In this document: positions 8,954 through 17,841 of the stretch, piece after piece
How the letters are laid out: every line of letters starts with the position of its first letter
How positions within the stretch are numbered: the first letter of the stretch is position 1
Source of the DNA: Arsukibacterium sp.
GTDB taxonomy: Bacteria; Pseudomonadota; Gammaproteobacteria; Enterobacterales; Alteromonadaceae
NCBI RefSeq assembly: GCF_018402695.1
Contig: NZ_JAGYIM010000019.1
Location: 62,001-126,000, forward strand
DNA: 64,000 nt
Direction: 5' to 3'
The notes under the pieces: generated by a model
The model's database searches: none
What the model was told of the DNA's origin: nothing
What the model saw: the letters and a program-made list of their open reading frames with translations, nothing else
Made by a program: the position numbers and the translations under genes

Positions 8954-10266
8954 ATATCAGTATTTTTGGTTTAGGTTATGTCGGTGCCGTGTCGCTGGCG
9001 TGTCTGGCTCGTGATGGTAATAAAGTTATCGGGGTAGATATTGACCCGGTAAAACTGGAACTGATTAAAAGTGGTCAGTCGCCGGTAATCGAAGAAGGTA
9101 TGCCAGAGCTGATGGCGGCGATGGCTGCCAGTGGCCGGGTCAGCGTAACTCAAGACGTCCAACAGGCCATTGATGACAGTGACGTGTCGTTTATCTGTGT
9201 CGGTACACCGTCTCAGACTAACGGCAGTCAGGATCAGTCAGCAGTACTGCGTTTAGCCGAGCAGCTTGGTAAAGCGTTAGCCACTAAAAGCAGTCGCCAC
9301 ACTATCGTATTTCGTTCTACCCTGCTGCCAGGTACGGTAGAAGGCAGTTTAAAAAACTTGTTAGAACAACATTCCGGCAAACAAGATGGCGTAGATTTTG
9401 ATATCTGTTTCCAGCCCGAATTTCTGCGTGAAGGCAGCTCCATTAAAGATTACGATAACCCGCCTTTCACTATCGTTGGCGCTAATAACGAAGCAGCCCA
9501 CCAGCAGATGCAGCGATTGTTTGGTCATTTGCCCGGTCAGTATCACCGTACCGATGTAAAAACTGCAGAAACCGTTAAATATTTTTGTAACATCTTTCAC
9601 GCCCTGAAAATAACCTTTGCCAATGAAGTGGCCAGATTGTGTGAAGGCCTGACCGTCGACCCGTTTAAAGTCATGGATTTAGTCTGTGCCGATAAACAAT
9701 TGAATATTTCACCGGCCTATTTAAAACCCGGCTTTGCGTTTGGTGGTTCCTGCCTGCCAAAAGATTTACGGGCCATGCAATATGTTGCCAAACAGGCAGA
9801 TATTGAAATTCCGATGTTATCTCAGGTGCTGTCATCTAATCAGGTACATCTGCAACAGGCCTATAAAAAAATTCTGGCGCTGGGCTCACGGGATATCGGC
9901 ATGATCGGTCTGAGCTTTAAATCAGGCACCGATGATTTGCGGGAAAGCCCGCTGGTTGACCTGGCCGAACACCTTATCGGTAAAGGTATGCATTTAAGTA
10001 TTTTTGACCCGGAAGTTAACCTGTCCCGGCTGCTTGGCGCCAATAAACGCTTTATTGAAGAATCTATTCCCCATATTGGCCAGCTGATGACCAGTGATAT
10101 TGAACAGCTGCTGGCAAATAATAAGGTAATAGTGCTGGGATTAAACGACAAACATATCGTTGAACAGGTATTGGCAGGGTTGACACCTGAGCATATTCTG
10201 GTTGATCTGGTACACCTGAAACAAATTGCCGACGTTCGTGGCCGCTATATCGGGTTATGCTGGTGA
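8950..10266 (+). CDS. algD: GDP-mannose 6-dehydrogenase-like NDP-sugar dehydrogenase
   Basis: A 438-residue UDP-glucose/GDP-mannose dehydrogenase family enzyme, which oxidises an NDP-hexose twice to the NDP-uronic acid with two NAD+. The Rossmann start is MNISIFGLGYVGAVSLACLA, and VDIDPVKLELIKSGQSP follows. The catalytic Cys lies in FAFGGSCLPKDLRA and falls at residue 268, the position of the catalytic Cys of Pseudomonas AlgD. Overall it resembles AlgD more than UDP-glucose dehydrogenase, so the likely product is GDP-mannuronate. The start at 8950 (ATGA overlap) is set by the Rossmann motif; longer upstream starts lie in the neighbour. The substrate assignment is by resemblance and should be treated as probable. 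Confidence 0.82.
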   Translation: MNISIFGLGYVGAVSLACLARDGNKVIGVDIDPVKLELIKSGQSPVIEEGMPELMAAMAASGRVSVTQDVQQAIDDSDVSFICVGTPSQTNGSQDQSAVLRLAEQLGKALATKSSRHTIVFRSTLLPGTVEGSLKNLLEQHSGKQDGVDFDICFQPEFLREGSSIKDYDNPPFTIVGANNEAAHQQMQRLFGHLPGQYHRTDVKTAETVKYFCNIFHALKITFANEVARLCEGLTVDPFKVMDLVCADKQLNISPAYLKPGFAFGGSCLPKDLRAMQYVAKQADIEIPMLSQVLSSNQVHLQQAYKKILALGSRDIGMIGLSFKSGTDDLRESPLVDLAEHLIGKGMHLSIFDPEVNLSRLLGANKRFIEESIPHIGQLMTSDIEQLLANNKVIVLGLNDKHIVEQVLAGLTPEHILVDLVHLKQIADVRGRYIGLCW

Positions 10267-11267
10267 ACAGGTTAATCAGCTGGCGCAGCTGCCTGGTAAT
10301 TGTGACGATGATGGTCTTGCCGGTGGCACTGCTGGTGGCAAACTTCAATTCAGGTACCGAGCTGGTGCGGCTGCGTAATGCTATGGTATTTAATGTGATC
10401 AGCATTGAGCAAAGCCAGTGGCCCGGCGATCAGTTTCCGGCGTCGTTTAAACAGGAAAATGCGCCGCTGCCTGATGCGATTGCCAAGGTGGTGATCAATC
10501 CGCAACAGACTGGCAACCAGCAAAGTGCTGCCGAGCCGCTGGCCTTAATGTTGCAGCAAGCTGCAGTGTTAAACCTGGATCAGCGCCGTCGTGGCGGCGC
10601 CATTCAGGCCGATGTCAGCACGACCCTGGCAGAAATTCAGCAACAACGCGGCTACTGTGCCGACTACACTGAAGTTATTAATGTATTTGGCCACGCGCTG
10701 GATATTCCGGTACGGGAATGGGCACTGGCATTTGATGGTTTTGGCGGCCACGGCCACGCTATCAATGAAATATGGGACCAACAAGCGCAGCGCTGGATTA
10801 TGCTCGACGTGTTTAACGGCTTTTATCCGGTAAACCAGCAACAGCAACCGATGTCGGTACTGGAGTTTAAACAGCAGCTAATTGCCGATCGTAGTCAAAT
10901 CACGCTGGTCAGATTATCCGATCAGACCTTTGGTTTTAAAGATGACGCCATGGCGCTCGATTATTATCACAATGGCCGTCATCAGTTTTATTTGTGGTGG
11001 GCCAATAACAATATCAGTTATGACGAGCACCCCCTGATTAAACTGGCTGCCAGTGTCTCCCCTCACCTGGAGCAAATGGTGGCCATTATCAGCGGTCAGT
11101 TCCCGCAACTTATGGCGATAGCAGAGCCAGAAAATCTGCATATGATCAACAATATGCAGAGGCTGAAGTATATGCTCTGGGTATTGTTCTTCTATGAGGT
11201 ATTGCTGGCGCTGTTGTTACTGGCCATGCTGATTACGCTGTTCACCCGACGACGCTCAAGGAAGTAA
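10257..11267 (+). CDS. Membrane-anchored transglutaminase-like protein
   Basis: A 336-residue protein with one hydrophobic segment at each end (about residues 12-30 and 305-328), which would place the middle in the periplasm. The centre shows a transglutaminase-like triad: Cys134 in RGYCADYTEV, His167 in GGHGHAINEIW and Asp184 in MLDVFNG. Such folds act as peptidases, amidases or acyl transferases. It overlaps algD by 10 bp and precedes a glycosyltransferase by 1 bp, so it is part of the exopolysaccharide operon. No specific function is known to me; periplasmic amide chemistry on the polymer or on a matrix protein is speculation. Confidence 0.75.
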   Translation: MLVNRLISWRSCLVIVTMMVLPVALLVANFNSGTELVRLRNAMVFNVISIEQSQWPGDQFPASFKQENAPLPDAIAKVVINPQQTGNQQSAAEPLALMLQQAAVLNLDQRRRGGAIQADVSTTLAEIQQQRGYCADYTEVINVFGHALDIPVREWALAFDGFGGHGHAINEIWDQQAQRWIMLDVFNGFYPVNQQQQPMSVLEFKQQLIADRSQITLVRLSDQTFGFKDDAMALDYYHNGRHQFYLWWANNNISYDEHPLIKLAASVSPHLEQMVAIISGQFPQLMAIAEPENLHMINNMQRLKYMLWVLFFYEVLLALLLLAMLITLFTRRRSRK

Positions 11268-11268
11268 T

Positions 11269-12552
11269 ATGGAGCAGGAAAACATGGTGCAGGAAAGTAT
11301 AGCGCAACCCCAACAGAAACAACAAGACGTGGCGCAGCAAGCACAATTACAGGTTTTACATGTATTTGACCACTCTGTACCGCTGCACAGTGGCTATGCA
11401 TTTCGCAGTCTGGCCATTTTACAACAACAGCAGCGACTGAATATCAGTACCCGGCAGCTTACCAGCAGCAAACATTATTTAGCCGGGCCCGCTGAAGAGC
11501 AGATAGCGGGTTTAACATTTCACCGCACTAAACCGGGTTTACTGGCAAAACTGCCGGTACTAAGCCAGCTTGATGTTATCAGTCAGCTGGAACGCCAGCT
11601 CACCAGGATGGTAAAGCAACAAAAACCGGATATCATCCATGCCCATTCGCCTTCCCTCAATGCACTGGCGGCGGCCAAAGTGGCCAAACGCTTTAATATT
11701 CCGCTGGTATATGAAATGCGCGCCTCCTGGGAAGATGCCGCGGTCAGCCATGGCAGTTGTAAAGAAGGCGACTTGCGCTACCGGCTTGGCCAGTATCTGG
11801 AGAAGAAGGCGCTCAGAAGTGCCGATTACGTTGTGACCATTTGCCAGGGTTTAGCTGATCAGATTGCACAATGGGGCGTTGCCAAAGATCGGATTGCCGT
11901 CGTCGCTAACGCGGTTGATATCAGCGCGTTTAACCCGGTGGTCAGCAAAGATCAGGAACTGGAACATAGCCTGAATTTACAGGGTAAAACGGTATTGGGC
12001 TTTCTGGGCTCATTTTACCGTTATGAGGGGCTGCACATTCTGCTTGATGCCTTTGCTCGTTTGCAGCCGCAGCACCCGGATCTCAGACTATTACTAGTCG
12101 GCGGCGGCTTACAAGAAGCGGCGCTCAGAGCGCAGGCAAAAGATCTGAATATCAGTGACTACATTATATTTACTGGCCGGGTCGACCACCACACCATCAG
12201 CCGCTATTACAGCCTGGCCGATATGTTTATTTATCCGCGCCAGGCCATTCGTTTAACCGAGATGGTTACGCCGCTAAAGCCGCTGGAAGCCATGGCCCAG
12301 CAAGGCCTGGTAGTTGCCTCTGATATCGGTGGTCACCGGGAGCTGATCCGTCACAACGACACCGGCATCCTGTTTGAGCCGGATAACCCGGCGCAGTTAG
12401 CTATCGTGTTGGACGAGTTGCTGAATAACCGTGAAGACTGGCCAAGAATAAAACAAAACGGCCGCAACTTTGTCGCCCAAGAACGAACCTGGCAGCATAC
12501 CGTAGCGGCCATTCTGCCGGTTTATCAGCAGGTGTTACGTGAACGTAACTAA
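11269..12552 (+). CDS. XrtA-associated glycosyltransferase (stp3-like, Daro_2409 family)
   Basis: A 427-residue GT4-type glycosyltransferase. After a Gln-rich, probably unstructured ~25-residue leader comes LQVLHVFDHSVPLHSGYAFR, the characteristic opening of the exosortase A-associated stp3 family. The rest shows the GT-B pattern: HAHSPSLNALAA, VYEMRASWEDAAV, FLGSFYRYEGLHILLDA and the C-terminal MVTPLKPLEAMAQQGLVVASDIGGH. A later start near the LQVL motif is possible, but no ATG lies there; the 11269 ATG has GGAAG upstream. It overlaps the next gene by 14 bp. Confidence 0.88.
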   Translation: MEQENMVQESIAQPQQKQQDVAQQAQLQVLHVFDHSVPLHSGYAFRSLAILQQQQRLNISTRQLTSSKHYLAGPAEEQIAGLTFHRTKPGLLAKLPVLSQLDVISQLERQLTRMVKQQKPDIIHAHSPSLNALAAAKVAKRFNIPLVYEMRASWEDAAVSHGSCKEGDLRYRLGQYLEKKALRSADYVVTICQGLADQIAQWGVAKDRIAVVANAVDISAFNPVVSKDQELEHSLNLQGKTVLGFLGSFYRYEGLHILLDAFARLQPQHPDLRLLLVGGGLQEAALRAQAKDLNISDYIIFTGRVDHHTISRYYSLADMFIYPRQAIRLTEMVTPLKPLEAMAQQGLVVASDIGGHRELIRHNDTGILFEPDNPAQLAIVLDELLNNREDWPRIKQNGRNFVAQERTWQHTVAAILPVYQQVLRERN

Positions 12553-13654
12553 ACAGACCGGGCGCGTGAGCTCGCCGCTGGTGGTAACTCTGGTGGGCCC
12601 CGTGCCGCCGCCGGCAGGCGGTATGGCCATGCAAACCGCACAATTATTACGCTTGCTGACTGAAACCAGCCAGCTTGAGGTCAAGCTGGTGGCAGTGAAT
12701 CCGCCCTACCGGCCAGGTTGGATTGCCAACATTCCGGTACTGCGGGCCTTGTTTCGCTTAGTGCCCTACTTCTGGCAGTTACATAAGGCCTGCAAGCATA
12801 CTGACGTTATTCATTTAATGGCCAATTCCGGCTGGGCCTGGCATTTATTTGCTGCTCCGGCTATCTGGATTGCTCACTGGCATAAGGTGCCGGTTATCGT
12901 TAATTACCGTGGCGGTCTGGCTGCAGACTTTTTAAAAAAACAACAGCGCTGGGTTCTGCCCTCGCTCAGAAAAGCTCACGCTATTGTCACACCCAGTGCG
13001 TTTTTACAGGGCGTCTTTGCGCAATATAAGCTGAAGTGTCAGGTCATCCCCAACATCGTCGATACCAGCATTTTTAAAGGCGAAATAAAGCCCGGTTTAG
13101 CCACTGCGCCACATTTAGTGGTTACCCGCAATCTGGAAGCGATTTACGATATTGCTAGCGCCATTCGCGCCTTTGCCATTGTCAGCAAACAGTTGCCGGA
13201 GGCCCGGCTGAGTATTGCCGGCAGCGGGCCTGAACATGCTGCGCTACAACGCCTGGTCAGCCAGTTACAGTTAACCGATAGCGTAGTGTTTTGCGGCAAA
13301 CTCGATCGCCGGCAAATGGCAGACTTGTATGCCAGCGCTGATATTATGCTCAACCCCAGCACTGCCGATAATATGCCAAACTCGCTTTTAGAAGCGATGG
13401 CAGCGAATGTGCTGGTCGTCTCGACCAATGTCGGCGGCATTCCGTTTATGGTGGAAGACCAGCATGATGCTTTACTGGTAGCACCAACAGCACCTGAGCA
13501 AATGGCCGCAGCCGTGCTATGCCTGGTACAACAGCCACAACTAAGCCAACAACTAAGCAACGCCGCCCGCCACAAAGTCAACCAGTACCAACCCGACCAG
13601 GTGCTACCGGGTTGGTTGCAACTTTATCAACAACTCGGATGTGCTGATGCGTGA
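12539..13654 (+). CDS. Glycosyltransferase family 4 protein
   Basis: A 371-residue GT-B glycosyltransferase starting from a GTG codon at 12539. The N-terminus shows VTLVGPVPPPAGGMAMQT, the glycine-rich acceptor loop, and VNYRGGLAADFLKK follows. The C-terminal domain has ARLSIAGSGPEH, NPSTADNMPNSLLEAMAAN and VSTNVGGIPFMV. The start is inferred from the 14 bp overlap with the stp3-like gene and the position of the conserved N-terminal strand. It is the fourth glycosyltransferase in the operon, so the repeat unit probably has at least four transfer steps, plus a priming step outside the window. Confidence 0.87.
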   Translation: MNVTKQTGRVSSPLVVTLVGPVPPPAGGMAMQTAQLLRLLTETSQLEVKLVAVNPPYRPGWIANIPVLRALFRLVPYFWQLHKACKHTDVIHLMANSGWAWHLFAAPAIWIAHWHKVPVIVNYRGGLAADFLKKQQRWVLPSLRKAHAIVTPSAFLQGVFAQYKLKCQVIPNIVDTSIFKGEIKPGLATAPHLVVTRNLEAIYDIASAIRAFAIVSKQLPEARLSIAGSGPEHAALQRLVSQLQLTDSVVFCGKLDRRQMADLYASADIMLNPSTADNMPNSLLEAMAANVLVVSTNVGGIPFMVEDQHDALLVAPTAPEQMAAAVLCLVQQPQLSQQLSNAARHKVNQYQPDQVLPGWLQLYQQLGCADA

Positions 13655-14969
13655 CATAGCTCTTTTACTCATTATTATTGCCTGTATTCCACTTATTTTA
13701 CGTCGGCCTTTTTTTGGCGTACTGGTCTGGTGCTGGATAAGCTATATGGTACCGCATCGCCTCGGCTGGGGTTTTATCCAAACTATGCCGGTTGCAGCAA
13801 TTATTGGTTTAGTCTTTTTAGTCAGTTATTTATTCAGTAAAGAGCCAAAAAAGATCCCGCTAAGCAGCCCAGTGGTCTTTCTGCTGCTATTTAATATCTG
13901 GATGGTTATCACCTTTATTATGAGTGTGAAAGACCCGTACGTACTATCCCAATTTGAAAAAATCATGAAAATTCAGTTTTTTACCCTGATTATTCTGGCA
14001 TTGCTTACCACCCGGCAACGAATTGAGCAAGCGCTATGGGTGGTAGCACTGAGTATTGGTTTTTATGGGGTGAAAGGCGGTATTTATACCATACAAACCG
14101 CCGGCGGTGGCCGGGTCTGGGGCCCCACCGGAGGCTTCTTTTTCGGCAATAACGAACTAGCCCTGACCCTGCTGATGATCTTGCCAATTCTGTTTTATTT
14201 ACGCTATTTGGTGCCTACACATAAACGCTGGCTAAAATGGGGGTTGCTGGCGGCCATGGGTTTGTGCGTACTGGCAGCCTTAGGCACCCAAAGCCGCGGC
14301 GGCCTGGTCGCCTGTGTCTGTGTCGGTTTTTTCCTATGGTTAAAAGGCCCGAATAAACTCGCCATCGCTCTGGCAATCATCCTGGCAACACCGGTGGTCT
14401 ACCAATTTATGCCGGACAGCTGGCATGATCGAATGGCCACCATTATCGAGCCGGATCGGGAAAGCTACGATGGCTCAGTGCAAGGCCGCTTTAACTCATG
14501 GGAAATGGCCTTCAATATGGCAAAAGACCGGCCTTTTGGTGGCGGCTTCAATGGCTTTAAGCGGGAACATTTTTATCTTTATGCCCCTGAGCCAGAACGT
14601 GTTCATGACTCGCATAGCATTTACTTTCAGATCCTGGGCCATCATGGGTTTATTGGTTTTTTCTTATGGTTGGCGATCTACCTTTGCACCTGGCGTAATG
14701 CCAAAAAAACCATCAAGCTAACTAATAAACGCGATGATTTAAAATGGGCAGCCTTGCTGGCTAAAATGCTGCAATGCAGTTTAATTGCCTATGCTGCCGG
14801 CGGCGCCTTCCTTGGTTTAGCCTACTTCGATTTACCGTATCATCTGGTAATTACTGTGGTGGCGCTTCAGGTGGTAGTGAAAAAACAATTGGCTGCTGAA
14901 AAACAACCAGAGAATGGCATGCCACATCGTCATGGCCTGAAGCCACAACTACGAGGCAGCCATGACTAG
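13647..14969 (+). CDS. O-antigen-ligase-like / Wzy-type membrane protein, XrtA-associated
   Basis: A 440-residue polytopic membrane protein. The ATG at 13647 (MRDIALLL) is preferred over a GTG two codons upstream because family members open in the same way. About ten or more hydrophobic segments are seen, with the long periplasmic loop after residue ~250 containing VQGRFNSWEMAFNMAKDRP and HDSHSIYFQILGHHGFIG, typical of the O-antigen ligase/polymerase superfamily. It matches the probable O-glycosylation ligase found with exosortase A (TIGR03097-like). Either polymerisation of the repeat unit or transfer to a protein or lipid acceptor is possible. It overlaps its neighbours by 8 bp on each side. 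Confidence 0.87.
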   Translation: MRDIALLLIIIACIPLILRRPFFGVLVWCWISYMVPHRLGWGFIQTMPVAAIIGLVFLVSYLFSKEPKKIPLSSPVVFLLLFNIWMVITFIMSVKDPYVLSQFEKIMKIQFFTLIILALLTTRQRIEQALWVVALSIGFYGVKGGIYTIQTAGGGRVWGPTGGFFFGNNELALTLLMILPILFYLRYLVPTHKRWLKWGLLAAMGLCVLAALGTQSRGGLVACVCVGFFLWLKGPNKLAIALAIILATPVVYQFMPDSWHDRMATIIEPDRESYDGSVQGRFNSWEMAFNMAKDRPFGGGFNGFKREHFYLYAPEPERVHDSHSIYFQILGHHGFIGFFLWLAIYLCTWRNAKKTIKLTNKRDDLKWAALLAKMLQCSLIAYAAGGAFLGLAYFDLPYHLVITVVALQVVVKKQLAAEKQPENGMPHRHGLKPQLRGSHD

Positions 14970-16314
14970 TCTGTACACTAAATTTGTAAGCAAACTGCTG
15001 TTCCGGCTGCACGAGCGGCTAAAAGGCCATAGTACTTATCAGATGCTGGCCCGGCTGGAACGTAGCCAGTGGTTAGACTCTGCCCAAATAGCAAAACTGC
15101 AGCAACAACGGCTACAGGTATTTATCACTGATATCAGCCAGCATTGCCCTTATTACCAGCAACTTTTTGCCCACGAAGGCCTGAGCGCAGCAGATATCAA
15201 CAGCGTAGCCGATTTGGCAAAACTGCCCTTTTTAAGCAAACAACTTATTACCGACAATCAGCAGGCCCTGTGCAGTGAACCGCAAGACAAACTGCAGCGC
15301 TACAATACAGGCGGCTCCAGCGGCGTACCGTTAATTTTTTATATGGGTAAAGCACGGGTCAGCCATGACGTTGCCGCCAAGCTCAGAGCCACCCGCTGGT
15401 GGGGCGTGGATATTGGCGATCCGGAAGTGGTACTGTGGGGCTCACCGATTGAGCTTGGTAAACAGGACCGGATTAAAAAAATCCGCGACAGTCTGTTTCG
15501 CTCCTACCTGCTGCCCGCTTTTGAATTTACCCCTGCACATATCGAGGCTTATCTAAAGCAATTACAGCAGTTAAAACCCAAGATGCTATTTGGCTATCCG
15601 TCGGTTATCCACCAGTTAGCGTTGGCTGCTGAAGCCCGCCAACTTTCGTTGGCTGAACTTGGAATTAAAGTGGTATTTGTTACCTCGGAAATGCTGTTTG
15701 AACATCAGCGAACAGTGATTGAGCGGGTATTTAATTGTCCGGTTGCTAATGGCTATGGCGCCCGCGACGCTGGCTTTATTGCCCATCAGTGCCCGGCCGG
15801 CAGCCTGCATATCAGTGCTGAAGATATAATCGTCGAGATAATTGGTGACAATGACGAGGTGTTACCGGTTGGTGAAACCGGTGAAATCGTTGTCACCCAC
15901 CTGCAGACCCAGGCATTCCCGTTTGTGCGCTATCGCACCGGCGATATGGGGCAGCTTAGCAACACCCCTTGTAAATGTGGTCGGGGCCTGCCGGTGCTAG
16001 CCCATGTCAGCGGTCGCACTACCGACTTTATGCTGACGACCGCCGGCGATAAATTGCATGCCTTATCACTGATTTATGTGTTACGGGATCTAAGTGAGAT
16101 CAGACAGTTTAAAATTATCCAGCATAGCCAGACAGAAGTTGAAGTTCAGCTGGTTACTGTCGCCCCGCTCTCCCCCTCGTTGGCTGAGCAGATTATCAGT
16201 CAGTTTCAGCAGCGCCTTGGGACTGGCTGCAATATCACACTTAAGCAGCTGGACAGTATTGCCAGCTTGCCAAATGGGAAACATCGTTATGTTGAATCAA
16301 AAATGGATAGTTAA
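14962..16314 (+). CDS. Phenylacetate-CoA ligase / CapK-like adenylating enzyme
   Basis: A 450-residue member of the ANL superfamily, PaaK/CapK branch. Visible motifs are the phosphate-binding NTGGSSGVPLIF, GYGARDAGFIAHQC (adenine-binding region) and VRYRTGDMGQL, followed by a C-terminal domain. CapK-like proteins in capsule and exopolysaccharide loci are thought to activate a carboxylic acid as acyl-adenylate for transfer, but the true substrate is unknown. It overlaps the ligase-like gene by 8 bp upstream and the frameshifted lyase by 26 bp downstream. This PaaK-like enzyme is separate from the FadD-like acyl ligase at 39052-40674, so the locus has two acid-activating enzymes. Confidence 0.85.
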   Translation: MTSLYTKFVSKLLFRLHERLKGHSTYQMLARLERSQWLDSAQIAKLQQQRLQVFITDISQHCPYYQQLFAHEGLSAADINSVADLAKLPFLSKQLITDNQQALCSEPQDKLQRYNTGGSSGVPLIFYMGKARVSHDVAAKLRATRWWGVDIGDPEVVLWGSPIELGKQDRIKKIRDSLFRSYLLPAFEFTPAHIEAYLKQLQQLKPKMLFGYPSVIHQLALAAEARQLSLAELGIKVVFVTSEMLFEHQRTVIERVFNCPVANGYGARDAGFIAHQCPAGSLHISAEDIIVEIIGDNDEVLPVGETGEIVVTHLQTQAFPFVRYRTGDMGQLSNTPCKCGRGLPVLAHVSGRTTDFMLTTAGDKLHALSLIYVLRDLSEIRQFKIIQHSQTEVEVQLVTVAPLSPSLAEQIISQFQQRLGTGCNITLKQLDSIASLPNGKHRYVESKMDS

Positions 16315-17733
16315 CGTAAGCTGCCTGCTACTACTGTGGCTGTTGCCGATAGAAGCAGCACAGGCAACCCCGCTAGCCCCTGCTCAGATTATTGCAGTCG
16401 ATTGGCATGAAGGCGATAAAAAACTGTCTGGTGCCGGTCGCAGCTATAGCTATGCCGCCGCTCATCTCAGCTGGCCTGAGCAGCAAATGGGGGCTTGGGT
16501 CGATAGCAACATGGTCTTTCTCGGTAAACAGGCTTTTGCAAAGCAGCAAATTAACGGCTCACAGCAAGGTCAAAGCGTAACCTGGCAGGTTACGGAACTG
16601 GTTAGGCGCATTGTTAATAGTGATCATCAGGCTATAGACCTGCTACTGCATGGGCAGGAAAGCAAAGGTAACAGCGTTTTTCATAGCAAAGAGTCCGCAA
16701 ACAATAAAGCGCCTAAATTAATCATCACTACTTCAACCGGCAACACAATTGAATCCAGCGCAGCAATGGATACTTATCTGGATAGCAGCACTTTTCGCTC
16801 GCTTGGCCACAGTAAGAATTTAAAAGCAGGCCGCCAAAACGTTGTTTTGCTGCAATTTAATAAGCCCAACTTGACTGCTGATGAGACCATTGTTTCTGCA
16901 GAGCTACAACTCGTTTTAAAAAAACAATATGGTTCAGGTGATCTCGGCGTATTCTGGCTTGCTCAACAGCGCCACAAACCAGCTAAACTGGCAGAATTTA
17001 CTACGAAGCAAATTATTTTTAAGGAAGAATTTTCTGACAGTAACTGGGCCGCTAACTGGAGCAGCCTGGACCGGCGCAGCCTTGCTGAACAGGCAAAAGC
17101 ACCCCAGCGGACCGATAATACAGCGCTGAAAGTCGAGTTTAACCCAGCCCAGAACACCGCGCTTAATCTGGTTCTGCTGTTAAAATCAATTCAGGCTGAA
17201 GAGCCGGAAGCCTTATATTTCCAGTACGATTTGTACCTTAATGACAACTGGCTGGCAACCAAAGGGGGCGGCAAATTCCCCGGCTTAGCTGGTACTTATA
17301 ACAGAGCGGGCTGGGGCGGCCGCTCCGCTGATGGCAAAAATGGCTGGTCGGCCCGCGGTCAGTTTGGCGATACCATAGAAAGTGATGATAAATTTAACAA
17401 CAGCACCCCATTAGGCTTTTATGCCTATTATCCGGACAATGGCCAGAACCATGGTGCAGCCTTGTACTGGGATACCGGCAGCAACCCGATAAAGCCCGGC
17501 AAATGGTACCGGCTCACCCAGTACGTTAAGCTTAATACCCCGGTGAGCAAAACGGTGTACTAAAAGCCTGGGTTGACCAGCAGCAGGTGTTTGAGCGCAC
17601 AGATATTCGCTTTCGGGACACCAGCGATCTGAAAATAGAGCGGCTATGGCTGAATTTCTATCATGGTGGCACAGCTAAACCCGTCCAGGAAATGGAGCTG
17701 TATATCGATAATGTAATACTGGCTACCGATTAA
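16289..17733 (+). pseudogene. Secreted polysaccharide lyase (PL14/alginate-lyase-like) with two DNRLRE-type modules, frameshifted
   Basis: Translation from the ATG at 16289 gives a signal peptide (hydrophobic LLLLWLLP, cleavage near AAQATP). Next come the end of one and the beginning of a second DNRLRE/CBM-like module (residues ~30-230), then a lyase-like domain with KGGGKFPGLAGTYN and NGWSARGQFG. The frame stops at 17563, right after LNTP. In the +1 frame the missing ending continues seamlessly as NGVLKAWVDQQQVFE, FRDTSDLKIERLW and DNVILATD to the stop at 17733. One base appears to be missing in the CCCCGG run at 17538-17543. It may be a real null allele, a phase-variable site or a sequencing error. 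Family assignment (polysaccharide lyase 14 / heparin-lyase-like fold) is by motif and moderately sure. Confidence 0.8.
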
Positions 17734-17775
17734 TTGTTTTAGCCGCTAAATCAGCAGCCAATTTAGCCTCGCTAC

Positions 17776-17791
17776 TGGCTATTCCGGTGCA
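17776..17791 (+). promoter_or_regulatory. Possible sigma-54 promoter upstream of flippase
   Basis: In the 108 bp gap before the flippase, TGGC (17776) and TGCA (17788) stand at exact -24/-12 spacing: GG and GC are separated as in the consensus. The inner bases match poorly, so this is weak. It would fit with the PrsR sigma-54 activator encoded in the same locus. Confidence 0.3.
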
Positions 17792-17841
17792 ATATTGGTA
17801 TAAATGCACGGTAATTTACTCAATAAAATGGATTTTTTGTA

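Noticed and set aside
13144-13581. 145-codon frame on the minus strand
   Set aside because: Shadow of the GT4 gene at 12539; low-complexity Ser/Ala/Cys translation.
16094-16288. Longer N-terminus for the lyase-like gene
   Set aside because: The extension lies inside the PaaK-like gene and would hide the signal peptide at 16289.
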